DNA from: Sphingobacteriaceae bacterium
Lineage (GTDB): Bacteria; Bacteroidota; Bacteroidia; Sphingobacteriales; Sphingobacteriaceae
DNA length: 64,000 bases
Direction: 5' to 3'
NCBI GenBank assembly: GCA_947460875.1
Contig: CANHGR010000003.1
Coordinates: forward strand, 1 to 64,000
Each line of letters begins with the position of its first letter. The first letter of the stretch is position 1. Under the pieces are notes generated by a model. That model had not been told where the DNA came from. It did not search any database and saw only the letters and a program-made list of their open reading frames with translations. The translations under genes and the position numbers were made by a program. Positions 55,626-63,891 of the stretch are shown in pieces.

Positions 55626-56252
55626 ATGATTACTGAAATCTCGTTTTGGCAACAAGTAAATATCCAGTTCATGCAAACAACATGGCTTGAATGGCTAGGT
55701 ACGATAAGCGGATTTTTATGTGTTTATCTAGCGGCAAAGCAGCATATTCTAAATTGGCCGTTAGCCATTATCAGCATAACTTCATACCTGTTTTTATTTT
55801 ATGAATACAAGTTATACGGGGATTCGGCGCTACAAATCTATTTTCTAGCGACGTCGATTTATGGTTGGCGCTTCTGGATTAAAAGAAAGGCTAGCGTTGA
55901 AGTGCCCGTGTCAGCATTAACTAGAAAAGAAACTATAATTGCCGTTCTTTCAATTTTATTTCTATCGGGTCTAACCGGCGTCATACTTGATTTAAAAACC
56001 GATAGCGATGTCCCTTATGCAGACGCCTTTTGCACGTCCGTCAGTCTTGTTGCGCAATTCCTGCTAACGAGAAAAATACTTCAAAACTGGACTTTATGGA
56101 TCATTGTTGATATTTGCTACATCCCATTATACTTGCACAAGGAATTATACCTCACCGCCATGCTCTATGCGTTGTTTCTGATATTGGCAGTTATGGGATT
56201 CGCAGATTGGAAGAAGACTTATTTGAAATCAAAAGCTATACTATTGACATGA
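55626..56252 (+). CDS. pnuC: PnuC-family nicotinamide riboside transporter
   Basis: A 208-residue membrane transporter with about seven hydrophobic segments. PnuC hallmarks are WLGTISGFLCVYLAAKQHILNWPL (quoted as a landmark), SIYGWRFWIKRK, the VPYADAFCTSVSLVAQFLLTRK segment and the aromatic WTLWIIVDICYIPLY. PnuC relatives carry nicotinamide riboside or, in the PnuT branch, thiamine. The next gene is a nucleoside kinase of the NadR type with a 4-base overlap (ATGA), which favours nicotinamide riboside. No riboswitch precedes this gene. Confidence 0.92.
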   Translation: MITEISFWQQVNIQFMQTTWLEWLGTISGFLCVYLAAKQHILNWPLAIISITSYLFLFYEYKLYGDSALQIYFLATSIYGWRFWIKRKASVEVPVSALTRKETIIAVLSILFLSGLTGVILDLKTDSDVPYADAFCTSVSLVAQFLLTRKILQNWTLWIIVDICYIPLYLHKELYLTAMLYALFLILAVMGFADWKKTYLKSKAILLT

Positions 56253-56782
56253 TAGAGGCAGTCAAAAAAATTGCAATCGTAGGACCAGAATCTACAGGAA
56301 AGTCTACTATTTCTGCTTCGCTGGCATCTCATTATCAAACCTTTTGGGTTCCCGAGTATGCACGAGAATATTGCGCAGCACTAAATGCGCCTTGCAGCTG
56401 GCAAGATGAAATTAACATATTTAAGGGTCAATTGGAACTTGAAGATCGTTTGCTTCCTAGTGCTAATAGGCTCCTAATATGCGACACAACCTTTTTAACC
56501 GTCAAAATATGGAGTGATCATATTTTCGGAAAGTCTCCACAAGAAGTGCTAGACGAACTTCCGAAACGACCCTACGACCTGTACCTTCTGATGGATATCG
56601 ATCTTCCATGGCAAGAAGACCCACTGCGTGATTTTCCCGACTTACGTGAGCATTTTATGGAAACGTGGCATAAAGAGCTTCTCTCTTTACACGCAACATA
56701 CGCTGTTATTTCAGGAAGCGACGACCAGCGATTCAGAAATGCAGTCAACTATATTGACGAAATATTGCTCAAAGCTCGCTGA
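56249..56782 (+). CDS. NadR-like ribosylnicotinamide kinase
   Basis: A 177-residue P-loop protein matching the kinase domain of NadR. Walker A is GPESTGKST, followed by VPEYAREYC, the Walker-B-like LLICDTTFLTVKIW and the lid-region segment DIDLPWQEDPLRDFPDLR. It lacks the nucleotidyltransferase and repressor domains of E. coli NadR. It probably phosphorylates imported nicotinamide riboside to trap it as the mononucleotide. The longer in-frame reading from 56114 runs inside pnuC and is rejected. The ATG at 56249 overlaps the pnuC stop. Confidence 0.9.
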   Translation: MIEAVKKIAIVGPESTGKSTISASLASHYQTFWVPEYAREYCAALNAPCSWQDEINIFKGQLELEDRLLPSANRLLICDTTFLTVKIWSDHIFGKSPQEVLDELPKRPYDLYLLMDIDLPWQEDPLRDFPDLREHFMETWHKELLSLHATYAVISGSDDQRFRNAVNYIDEILLKAR

Positions 56783-56802
56783 TCAACACTTTGTATTTTT
56801 CG

Positions 56803-56810
56803 TACCTTTG
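56803..56810 (+). promoter_or_regulatory. -7 promoter element TACCTTTG for terC
   Basis: A perfect TAnnTTTG 18 bases before the terC ATG at 56828, and 21 bases after the end of the kinase gene. Confidence 0.66.
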
Positions 56811-56827
56811 CCTAAAAAATAGAACCT

Positions 56828-57604
56828 ATGGAATGGATTGGAAATCCTGAGATCTGGATATCCCTTGTAACACTTACTGTATTAGAAATAGTTTTAGGTA
56901 TTGATAATATCGTCTTTATCTCCATCCTTTCTGGTAAACTTCCGGCAGAAAAACAAAAAAAAGCACGCCAGCTAGGACTGGCTCTTGCAATGATAACACG
57001 CGTGCTGCTTCTGTTATCACTAACCTGGATCATGAAATTAACCTCACCACTGTTCAATCTTGGAGAATGGATTGGCTTAGAGAGTGGGGCACTATTTGAA
57101 AAAATGGCGATCTCAGGAAGAGACTTGATATTGTTAACCGGCGGATTGTTTTTAATCTATAAAAGTACTGTCGAAATTCATGATAAACTAGAAGGCGAAG
57201 ACCATACAAAGGAAAATAAGAAGATTTACTCTTTTTCGGGAGTTATTGTACAAATACTTTTACTTGATATTGTTTTTTCCCTTGACTCGGTCATAACTGC
57301 CGTGGGAATGGCCGATGAGGTTGGGGTAATGATTGCAGCTGTAATCATTGCCGTCATCGTGATGATGTTTTCGGCAGCTGGCATAAGTAGGTTTGTAAAT
57401 GATCATCCGACCGTTAAAATGCTCGCCCTTTCTTTCCTTTTACTGATCGGCGTATCACTTCTAGCCGAAGGGTTTGATCAACATATCCCTAAAGGATATA
57501 TTTATTTCGCAATGGCGTTTTCTGTACTGGTCGAAATGCTTAATTTAAGAATGAAAGCAAAAGCGAAAAAGCCTGTTCAGCTTCGGAATATGCCTATTGA
57601 GTAG
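56828..57604 (+). CDS. TerC-family membrane protein
   Basis: A 258-residue protein with about seven membrane helices. Family signatures are LEIVLGIDNIVFISILSGKLP (landmark) near the start and LLDIVFSLDSVITAVGM in the middle, with conserved acidic residues inside helices. TerC proteins are linked to manganese efflux or metal loading of exported proteins, and to tellurite resistance in some settings. Other ter genes are absent, so a tellurite role is not indicated. It ends 12 bp from the convergent methyltransferase gene. Confidence 0.92.
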   Translation: MEWIGNPEIWISLVTLTVLEIVLGIDNIVFISILSGKLPAEKQKKARQLGLALAMITRVLLLLSLTWIMKLTSPLFNLGEWIGLESGALFEKMAISGRDLILLTGGLFLIYKSTVEIHDKLEGEDHTKENKKIYSFSGVIVQILLLDIVFSLDSVITAVGMADEVGVMIAAVIIAVIVMMFSAAGISRFVNDHPTVKMLALSFLLLIGVSLLAEGFDQHIPKGYIYFAMAFSVLVEMLNLRMKAKAKKPVQLRNMPIE

Positions 57605-57616
57605 GGTGTTATCGGA

Positions 57617-58801
57617 CTAGACTCTGCAAAGCAAGCCTTTTAGATACTCTCCTTCTGGAAAAGACGATCGAATTGGATGATCTTCAGGCTGTGTAAATTG
57701 GCGAATGAATTGCACCTCTTTACCAGCGTCTAGAGCTGCCCAAGCGAGTATTTGCTTGAAAGTACTTATATCAACAGCGCCTGAACAAGAGAAAGTTGCA
57801 AGCAGGCCGTCTTCATTTAGTAAACCCATTGCCAACCGATTAAGATCTTTATAGGCTCGTGCCGCCTTAGTCAAGGCCGCTCTGGAAGGAGCGTATTTGG
57901 GTGGATCAAGAATAATAAAATCAAACTTCTGATTTTGTTCTTTAAAAATACGGAGCTGTTTATTTACGTCAGACTGTATCGCAACATGCTGCGTTGCTTC
58001 CATTCCGTTCAATACAATATTTTGTTTCAAGGTTTCGAGTGCAAGAGCAGAACTGTCCACACTTACCACTTCAGATGCGCCCCCTTGGAGCGCATTCAGT
58101 GTAAATCCTCCCGAATAACAGAAACAATCCAGAATACGTTTGTCCTTTGCGTATTGCGCAACCAGTTTTCTATTATCTCTTTGATCACAGTAAAAGCCTG
58201 ATTTCTGCCCTTCGGCGATATTTACATCATATCTAATTCCATTTTCTTTGATGGTCACAAATTCGGGAGGGTCAACTCCACATAGTTTTCCAAATGATGC
58301 TTCTAATCCTTCGTGGGAGCGCGATGAAGTATCGCTACGATCAAATATACCAGCAGGCTTTAACAAATTCTGCAACTCATCAAGAACAATATCTTTAATA
58401 TTTTCGATCCCCGAGGTAAGTAATTGAACCGACAAGAAATCGCCGTATTTGTCAACTATTAATCCCGGAAGAAAATCTGCCTCGCTAAATATTAATCGAC
58501 AGGTGTCCGTTTCATTAGAGCTCAATAAATCTGCTCTCAGGTTTACAGATTTCTTGATCTTGTTGCGCCACCAGGATTCATCAATCTCGATTTCTTCGTT
58601 CCATTCGAGTAAACGAACGGCAACCCTAGATTGGCTATTGTAAAATCCGTAGGCCATGAATTTTTCTTCATGATCGCATAGCCTCACAATCTCACCATCG
58701 AGCGGATTTCCTTTAAACGCTTCGATCGCACCAGAGAACACCCAGGGATGTAATTGTCTAACAGCCTTTTCTTTACCTTTCTTTAGTCTGATTGAATACA
58801 C
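57617..58801 (-). CDS. RlmI-like class I rRNA methyltransferase
   Basis: A 394-residue SAM-dependent methyltransferase. The N-terminal PUA-like RNA-binding domain (LKKGKEKAVRQLHPWVFSGAI, landmark) is followed by a central EEHD-like part and a Rossmann domain with ILDCFCYSGGFTLNA (SAM site) and FIILDPPKYAPS (catalytic DPPxF-type motif). RlmI makes 5-methylcytosine in 23S rRNA, but the catalytic cysteine context is not certain here, so the exact base is not assigned. A TGIFD-like GIFDRSD segment is typical of the family. Confidence 0.9.
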   Translation of the reverse strand: MYSIRLKKGKEKAVRQLHPWVFSGAIEAFKGNPLDGEIVRLCDHEEKFMAYGFYNSQSRVAVRLLEWNEEIEIDESWWRNKIKKSVNLRADLLSSNETDTCRLIFSEADFLPGLIVDKYGDFLSVQLLTSGIENIKDIVLDELQNLLKPAGIFDRSDTSSRSHEGLEASFGKLCGVDPPEFVTIKENGIRYDVNIAEGQKSGFYCDQRDNRKLVAQYAKDKRILDCFCYSGGFTLNALQGGASEVVSVDSSALALETLKQNIVLNGMEATQHVAIQSDVNKQLRIFKEQNQKFDFIILDPPKYAPSRAALTKAARAYKDLNRLAMGLLNEDGLLATFSCSGAVDISTFKQILAWAALDAGKEVQFIRQFTQPEDHPIRSSFPEGEYLKGLLCRV

Positions 58802-58823
58802 GGAGCAAATCTAATACATTTTA

Positions 58824-58831
58824 TACCTTTG
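58824..58831 (+). promoter_or_regulatory. -7 promoter element TACCTTTG before the csaA pseudogene and tadA
   Basis: A perfect TAnnTTTG 26 bases before the ATG at 58857. It probably still drives tadA, which follows the broken gene by 8 bp. Confidence 0.65.
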
Positions 58832-58856
58832 CTACAGGGATTTAGAAAGATTGAAA

Positions 58857-59079
58857 ATGATTACACCGATCAAAGGAAATTTAGGCACAACTAGCTGGGA
58901 TGATTTCGAAAAAGTAGAGCTTCGTATCGGCACAATACTCGAAGTTTTAGTCTTTCCGCTGAAGCAAATTGCGAATTTCATGTCTGAATTTTTAATTACT
59001 GGCATTACCGAGCAGAACGGAGAAATTGTTCTAATTGCGGGTCGACGAGCATGTTTCTAAAGGTGCCATACTTATCTAG
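58857..59079 (+). pseudogene. csaA: Broken CsaA-type tRNA-binding protein
   Basis: The start TTSWDDFEKVELRIGTILEV matches the opening of CsaA-like tRNA-binding/chaperone proteins, and FPLKQIANFMSEFLITGITEQNGEIVLIA matches the C-terminal part. The roughly 45 residues normally between them are missing without loss of frame. A frameshift near 59040 then replaces the expected VDEHVSKGAILI ending with GRRACF and a stop. Those expected residues are still readable in the next frame up to a TAG at 59077-59079. So there are two lesions, an internal in-frame deletion and a frameshift. The short frame may still be translated as part of the tadA transcript. Confidence 0.82.
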
Positions 59080-59087
59080 CATTCAAA

Positions 59088-59564
59088 ATGAACTATATCA
59101 ATTTTTCTGACGAGCCATCAATAACACCCGACGAGTTTTTCATGAATGAAGCCCTGAAGGAGGCATATCATGCACTAAAATTAGATGAGATACCTATTGG
59201 GGCGGTCATCGTTTGTAATGGAAAGGTAATCGGGCGGGGTCATAATTTAACAGAACAGCTTACTGATGTAACAGCACACGCAGAAATGCAAGCATTTACC
59301 GCCGCGGCAAATTTCTTAGGTGGCAAATATTTAAAAGACTGCACTTTGTATGTAACAATGGAGCCCTGTATTATGTGCGCCGGAGCATCTTATTGGACGC
59401 AGATTAGCCGCATAGTCTTTGGGGCATTTGATCCCCAACGAGGCTTTATGAGGATAAAACAGAAAATAACACACCCCAAAACAGAAATAATAGGAGGGAC
59501 AAAGGAGAACGAATGTAGCCGCCTTGTGAAAGAATTTTTTCTAAACAAAAGGAACAAAACTTAA
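59088..59564 (+). CDS. tadA: tRNA adenosine deaminase TadA
   Basis: A 158-residue zinc deaminase that converts A34 to inosine in tRNA-Arg. The zinc site is TAHAEMQAF (His-Ala-Glu, with catalytic Glu) plus MEPCIMCAGA (Cys-x2-Cys). The FFMNEALKEAYHAL opening and the ISRIVFGAFDPQRGF segment are also typical. It is read right after the broken csaA and probably depends on the promoter at 58824. Confidence 0.94.
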   Translation: MNYINFSDEPSITPDEFFMNEALKEAYHALKLDEIPIGAVIVCNGKVIGRGHNLTEQLTDVTAHAEMQAFTAAANFLGGKYLKDCTLYVTMEPCIMCAGASYWTQISRIVFGAFDPQRGFMRIKQKITHPKTEIIGGTKENECSRLVKEFFLNKRNKT

Positions 59565-59595
59565 TTGTAAACAAACAAAACTTTAGATTTAGGCT

Positions 59596-59603
59596 TATAT
59601 TTG
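59596..59603 (+). promoter_or_regulatory. -7 promoter element TATATTTG for sodA
   Basis: A perfect TAnnTTTG 32 bases before the sodA ATG at 59636. Confidence 0.66.
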
Positions 59604-59635
59604 CAATGTATCATTCATTATTTAAATAAAAAATC

Positions 59636-60244
59636 ATGGCATTCGTATTACCTGCGCTATCATACGCAACAGACGCTCTTGAACCACATATCGATAAGGC
59701 TACTATGGAAATCCACCACGGAAAGCATCATCAAGCATATGTAGATAATCTTAATAAAGCACTTGCAGGAACCGCAGGTGAAAATTTACCTCTCGAGGAG
59801 ATTGTCAAAAATATTTCTAAGTATCCAATGCCAGTACGCAATAATGGAGGTGGACATTGGAATCATAGTTTTTTCTGGGAAGTTCTAGCGCCTAACAGCA
59901 ATGGTGCTCCATCGGGAGAACTTGCTAAAGCGATTGATGCGGCATTTGGGTCTTTTGATGAATTCAAGAAAAAATTTGCCGAGGCAGGTACAACTCGTTT
60001 CGGTTCAGGATGGGCTTGGCTAAGCATAGATGGAAGTGGAAAACTTCAAGTTTCTTCGACTCCTAATCAAGACAATCCTTTGATGGACGTTGCGGAAGTT
60101 AAAGGCACGCCAATCTTAGGGATGGATGTTTGGGAACATGCGTATTACTTAAAATATCAAAATAAACGTCCGGATTATATTGCTGCATTTTGGAATGTGG
60201 TAAACTGGTCTGCAGTTTCAGCGCGTTTCGCGAAGGCAAAATAA
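59636..60244 (+). CDS. sodA: Iron/manganese superoxide dismutase
   Basis: A 202-residue enzyme that converts superoxide to hydrogen peroxide and oxygen in the cytoplasm. Metal ligands are in [17 protein letters not shown] (His27 region), [11 protein letters not shown] and the [18 protein letters not shown] segment. No signal peptide is present. Whether it uses Fe, Mn or either cannot be settled by eye. It stands alone between its own promoter and a strong terminator. Confidence 0.96.
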   Translation: MAFVLPALSYATDALEPHIDKATMEIHHGKHHQAYVDNLNKALAGTAGENLPLEEIVKNISKYPMPVRNNGGGHWNHSFFWEVLAPNSNGAPSGELAKAIDAAFGSFDEFKKKFAEAGTTRFGSGWAWLSIDGSGKLQVSSTPNQDNPLMDVAEVKGTPILGMDVWEHAYYLKYQNKRPDYIAAFWNVVNWSAVSARFAKAK

Positions 60245-60266
60245 AAGTTTTAAAACTTTTATTTTT

Positions 60267-60298
60267 AAAGTAGTGTTTTACGTACACTACTTTTTTTA
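60267..60298 (+). terminator. Intrinsic terminator after sodA
   Basis: AAAGTAGTGT and ACACTACTTT form a perfect 10-bp stem with a 7-base loop, followed by a T-run. It lies 22 bp after the sodA stop. Confidence 0.88.
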
Positions 60299-60473
60299 TT
60301 TAAAAGCCACGATAAAGAGACCGTATTTTCTACTCTCTGTTATCGCTATTTCATTGCTGAGCAGTTGCCAACTTGTTGGTGGCATTTTCCAGGCCGGCTA
60401 TTACCTGGGAATAGTCGTGGTAATCGGCGTTTTGGTCGTGATTTTTGGACTATTTTACAACATAAAACGGTAA
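60273..60473 (+). CDS. Small lipoprotein-like membrane protein (start uncertain)
   Basis: The frame encodes RPYFLLSVIAISLLSSCQLVG, a lipobox-like signal ending in SSC, followed by a single membrane segment (LGIVVVIGVLVVIFGLFYNI) and IKR. Small lipoproteins of this pattern are common in Bacteroidota. The only standard start upstream, a GTG at 60273, lies inside the sodA terminator hairpin. A plausible ATG at the natural place (near 60312, where ATA AAG AGA is read) is missing. The gene may use an unusual start, or may be inactive. Confidence 0.5.
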   Translation: MFYVHYFFYLKATIKRPYFLLSVIAISLLSSCQLVGGIFQAGYYLGIVVVIGVLVVIFGLFYNIKR

Positions 60474-60504
60474 CCGTTCTCTAAATAAGTTTTTTGCCTT
60501 TTAA

Positions 60505-62097
60505 TTAGTTGACAATTAACATCGTTCTGATTTGCTGAATAGTTTGGTTCTGTAACCTTGCAAAATATACACCAGGCACAAAACCTTCGTTTTCAAAAGT
60601 TATTTTATGAGTACCTGCACTTAGATCGGCATCTACCAACGTTTTGATCAACTTTCCTTCTGTATTAAATACTTGAACTAGGGTATGTCCCCCTGAACTT
60701 TCATAGGATATGGTTGTAGAAGTTTGGAATGGATTGGGATAATTACTAATGATGTTTTTCCCTGCATTCGCAATTAGTAAATCAGGACTGCTTGACATAC
60801 AAGGAGCTGATTTCTTAACGACTTGTATATTCTGGAAGTTCTTAAGCATCACATTCGTTAGAGTTGCTTCGGGGACACAAAACCATTGTTGCAAGATGGA
60901 GGCATAGATTGATCGGAAATCATACTGCATGGGTATATTATCTGCCGTGCCCGTAGTCAAATTGATTATCGGACTAGTCCCGGTTACATCGTTCTGAGCG
61001 TAATGCCCAAACACGAATAAAGGGGCAGCGGCACCATGATCAGTTCCTCCACTTGCATTAGACTTGATACGCCTTCCGAATTCAGAAAAGGTCATTCCGA
61101 TTACCCTTTTGCTTGAATTTAGAAAATCAAGATCATCCATAAATGCTTTAATTCCTTCTGAAACTTTTTGCAACAGAACAGCATGGGCACCAGTTTCTGT
61201 AGCATTCGCATTAACCTGCTGGGCATGCGTATCAAATCCTCCCAAACTCACCATATAAATCCTCGTCTTTAACCCTCCTGCAATTAAACGTGCAACTATT
61301 TTCAATTGGTCTGCCAAACTATTCCCGGTAGGATAGCCTGAAAACTGCTTGGTTACTTTTGCTGCCGCTGATTTGATCACAGCACCGTATTGCTGGGCTT
61401 GCTGAGCAATCTGACGGATATAAGTTAGCTCCTTTCCTCCCCTCGTATTAGGCGCAATACCTTGTACGCCATTAATCAAGTTGTAAAAATTAACAGGATC
61501 AGAAATTGCCATTCCCATGTTTACTCCTGGCCCCTGCATAGCAGGGGAAACAAATGAGCCAATTTGAATGGCCAGTGGATCAGGCATAACGCTGTTTGGA
61601 TATCCAGTTGGAAAGTTCGTATACTCTTCATGCAAATAACGACCTGCCCACCCTGAATTGATTGTTTGATTTGAATCAGAAGCGCTAAGCCAGATATCTG
61701 TCGCCCTGAAGTGTGAAAAATTGGGTTGAGGATATCCAACCGACTGCACAATCTGAAGCTTTTCTTCATTAAACAGAGTTTGCAAGCCGGTCATGGAAGG
61801 GTGCAAGCCGGTAAAACTGGTACCATCAAGTTTTAAAATCTTATTTCTTGGAATAATAATATTTGAACGCGCATTGCTCAGATTATCGTATTGATCAAAT
61901 GGGATTACCATATTAAGCCCATCATTACCTCCGTTTAACTGCACAATAACTAAAACATGGTCAGTTTCAGTTGGCGCCTGAGTAAGTGCAGAAACAAGGG
62001 GAGAGTCTGCAAAGGCTTTAAATGTAAATCCATTAATAAGCGCAGGAAATAGAATGCCAGCAGGTGCGGTTCTTCTTATAAAATCCCTCCTTTTCAT
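60505..62097 (-). CDS. DUF1501 protein with T9SS type A sorting tail
   Basis: A 530-residue exported protein. The N-terminus MKRRDFIRRTAPAGILFPAL resembles a Tat signal (twin Arg). The DUF1501 body shows VQLNGGNDGLNMVIP, GLHPSMTGLQTLF, GFDTHAQQ, TFSEFGRRIKSNASGGTDHG (landmarks) and related alkaline-phosphatase/sulfatase-like strings. A C-terminal sorting domain at about 455-530 contains NYPNPFQTSTTISYES and GVYFARLQNQ, the standard type A tail of T9SS cargo. It overlaps the upstream DUF1800 gene by 4 bases (ATGA). The enzymatic role of DUF1501 proteins is not established. Confidence 0.9.
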   Translation of the reverse strand: MKRRDFIRRTAPAGILFPALINGFTFKAFADSPLVSALTQAPTETDHVLVIVQLNGGNDGLNMVIPFDQYDNLSNARSNIIIPRNKILKLDGTSFTGLHPSMTGLQTLFNEEKLQIVQSVGYPQPNFSHFRATDIWLSASDSNQTINSGWAGRYLHEEYTNFPTGYPNSVMPDPLAIQIGSFVSPAMQGPGVNMGMAISDPVNFYNLINGVQGIAPNTRGGKELTYIRQIAQQAQQYGAVIKSAAAKVTKQFSGYPTGNSLADQLKIVARLIAGGLKTRIYMVSLGGFDTHAQQVNANATETGAHAVLLQKVSEGIKAFMDDLDFLNSSKRVIGMTFSEFGRRIKSNASGGTDHGAAAPLFVFGHYAQNDVTGTSPIINLTTGTADNIPMQYDFRSIYASILQQWFCVPEATLTNVMLKNFQNIQVVKKSAPCMSSSPDLLIANAGKNIISNYPNPFQTSTTISYESSGGHTLVQVFNTEGKLIKTLVDADLSAGTHKITFENEGFVPGVYFARLQNQTIQQIRTMLIVN

Positions 62098-63725
62098 GAT
62101 AGCTGATATTCAGGGAGGTTCATAAGATATTTAAACAATGCTTGTAAACGGGTTAAGACAATTGTTCTGTTTGCTGCGATATTCACATTTGCTTTGTAAG
62201 CTACCCATGCATCTGTCCAGTATGAATCTGTAGACTGGCCAGATAAAAGAATAGTTTTCAGGAAGCTTTTCACTTCCTTTGAAATTTCGATTGAATAAAT
62301 TATTAAAAGACTGTCGAGGATCAGAATATTGGGATCCGCAGGGTTCGGTAAACTGTCAACAAATGCAAGTATGTCGATTTTTATATTCTTTCCATTTCTT
62401 GTGTAGCCATTCCCAATCATCGTATCACTGAACTGATTCCGTCTTGGCAACGTATCTGCATTAATCCAGAGTTCATGAAATTGCGGCTCTTGATAATAAG
62501 CAGACCATCCTGCAACACTTGGTGGATCTCCTAGGTTTTGCTGCATATTTGAAGCCTGCGTTCGAATATAGTCATGCATGTAGTAATGATTCGCTAAATC
62601 AGCTGAAATTGGGAAAACTATGTTGAATTCTCTGCTTAAACCAACACAAAAATCAATAGGGCTTTTTATCATGCAGGCCCGGTTAACAGGGTCAAAGAAA
62701 TGCTCGCTACCGAAGAGTGCTTTTAAAACCGGCTTTATTTCATAATTGCTATTCCTGAAAATAGTAGCAAGGGGAGCAATTACATTCGTTTCTGTTGCTT
62801 CGTCAATATCGTAGTATATAAAAAAGCGATATAACCTACGACAGACATACAGAGCTGTTTCTGGCTGTTGAAAGATAATATTAATTAAATCATCTAACTC
62901 GGATGCCCCGTTTACACCAGTTTTTCCTGTAATTAAAGCATTATTATAGAATGCAGAAAACTGTTTGTTTCCGGTGTCGTGTTTGTTGGGATCAAAAGCC
63001 GAAGAGATCGTTGTCGGATTGACAGTATATCCTGTTAAAACCCTTGCGGCTTGCTTTACATCACTTTCGGTATAATTTGACTTTGGACCTTTACCTAAAG
63101 TGAACAGTTCTTGCAATTCCCTTGCATAGTTTTCATCAGGCGAGGTTTTATTATTTAGATATCCATTAAGATACCTAAGCATCCCTGGATCGAGTGTTAT
63201 TTCTTTAACTAATGTCTTAAAATTGCCAAGTGCAAGACTTCTGATAAGCGCATTATGCTTGTAAGCATATCGTGCGTCATTAATATCGATGCTCTCTGTT
63301 GCAAAATGATTGTGCCAAAATAATACCATTTTTTCATGTATAGTAGTATTCTGATTCAACATCAGGCCAATCCACCATGATTTGAACGAAGTAATTCTAC
63401 GGCTAGTAGCATTTCCATCGTTAGGAGCCGTTACCCAAGATTGGCCCAATGGAACAACTGGGTCAGTATAGGAAGTATCATTGTAGTTATTAACCGGTGG
63501 AGCGGGAGTAGGATCGGCAACTAATAACAGATCGAGAACTACTTCCAGAGATTTGCCCTTAACTTTCGAAAGGTCTGCTTGCTTTACCCCAAAAAGTACC
63601 CTTTTAAACAAATGAGAAATTTCAGCAGTATCAAAGGGTGGTGAATAAGGAAACAATCCCGCATTTGTACGCTGTGAGGAAGCTCTTTTTGTAGAATTAG
63701 CCGTAATGAAACTTCGTCTATCCAT
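62094..63725 (-). CDS. DUF1800 protein
   Basis: A 543-residue protein of the DUF1800 family. Family landmarks are HLFKRVLFG near residue 40, MVLFWHNHFATES, LNGYLNNKTSPDENYARELQELFTLG (landmark), VLTGYTVNP and PPSVAGWSAYYQEPQF. The start MDRRSFITANS contains a twin arginine, but no clear hydrophobic signal core follows, so its own export is uncertain. DUF1800 and DUF1501 genes occur as a pair in many bacteria. Here the two overlap by 4 bases and must be co-translated. No function is known. Confidence 0.88.
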   Translation of the reverse strand: MDRRSFITANSTKRASSQRTNAGLFPYSPPFDTAEISHLFKRVLFGVKQADLSKVKGKSLEVVLDLLLVADPTPAPPVNNYNDTSYTDPVVPLGQSWVTAPNDGNATSRRITSFKSWWIGLMLNQNTTIHEKMVLFWHNHFATESIDINDARYAYKHNALIRSLALGNFKTLVKEITLDPGMLRYLNGYLNNKTSPDENYARELQELFTLGKGPKSNYTESDVKQAARVLTGYTVNPTTISSAFDPNKHDTGNKQFSAFYNNALITGKTGVNGASELDDLINIIFQQPETALYVCRRLYRFFIYYDIDEATETNVIAPLATIFRNSNYEIKPVLKALFGSEHFFDPVNRACMIKSPIDFCVGLSREFNIVFPISADLANHYYMHDYIRTQASNMQQNLGDPPSVAGWSAYYQEPQFHELWINADTLPRRNQFSDTMIGNGYTRNGKNIKIDILAFVDSLPNPADPNILILDSLLIIYSIEISKEVKSFLKTILLSGQSTDSYWTDAWVAYKANVNIAANRTIVLTRLQALFKYLMNLPEYQLS

Positions 63726-63883
63726 TAAAAACTAAATATTCCTTTAAAGGGAAAGTTAATAAAAATCAATTTAATCTGTAATTATTGAAAAATAAGATAA
63801 TTTTTTGTTTTTCTATATGCCTAGATTATACTCTCTTATAGTTATACATGTCTTTTGTGTAGAATGAGTTTTAAGTTCACTTG

Positions 63884-63891
63884 TATCTTTG
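63884..63891 (+). promoter_or_regulatory. Possible -7 element TATCTTTG for a gene beyond the right edge
   Basis: A perfect TAnnTTTG on the plus strand in the last 120 bases. No gene is complete to its right within the window. An ATG at 63983 could begin one. Confidence 0.35.

Noticed and set aside
56114-56248. Longer N-terminus for the NadR-like kinase
   Set aside because: The extension lies wholly inside pnuC in another frame. The ATG at 56249 gives the normal P-loop start and a 4-base overlap.
55626-56252. PnuC as a thiamine (PnuT) transporter belonging to the TPP system
   Set aside because: No TPP riboswitch precedes it, it lies 11 kb away from the thiamine operon, and its coupled partner is a NadR-type kinase.
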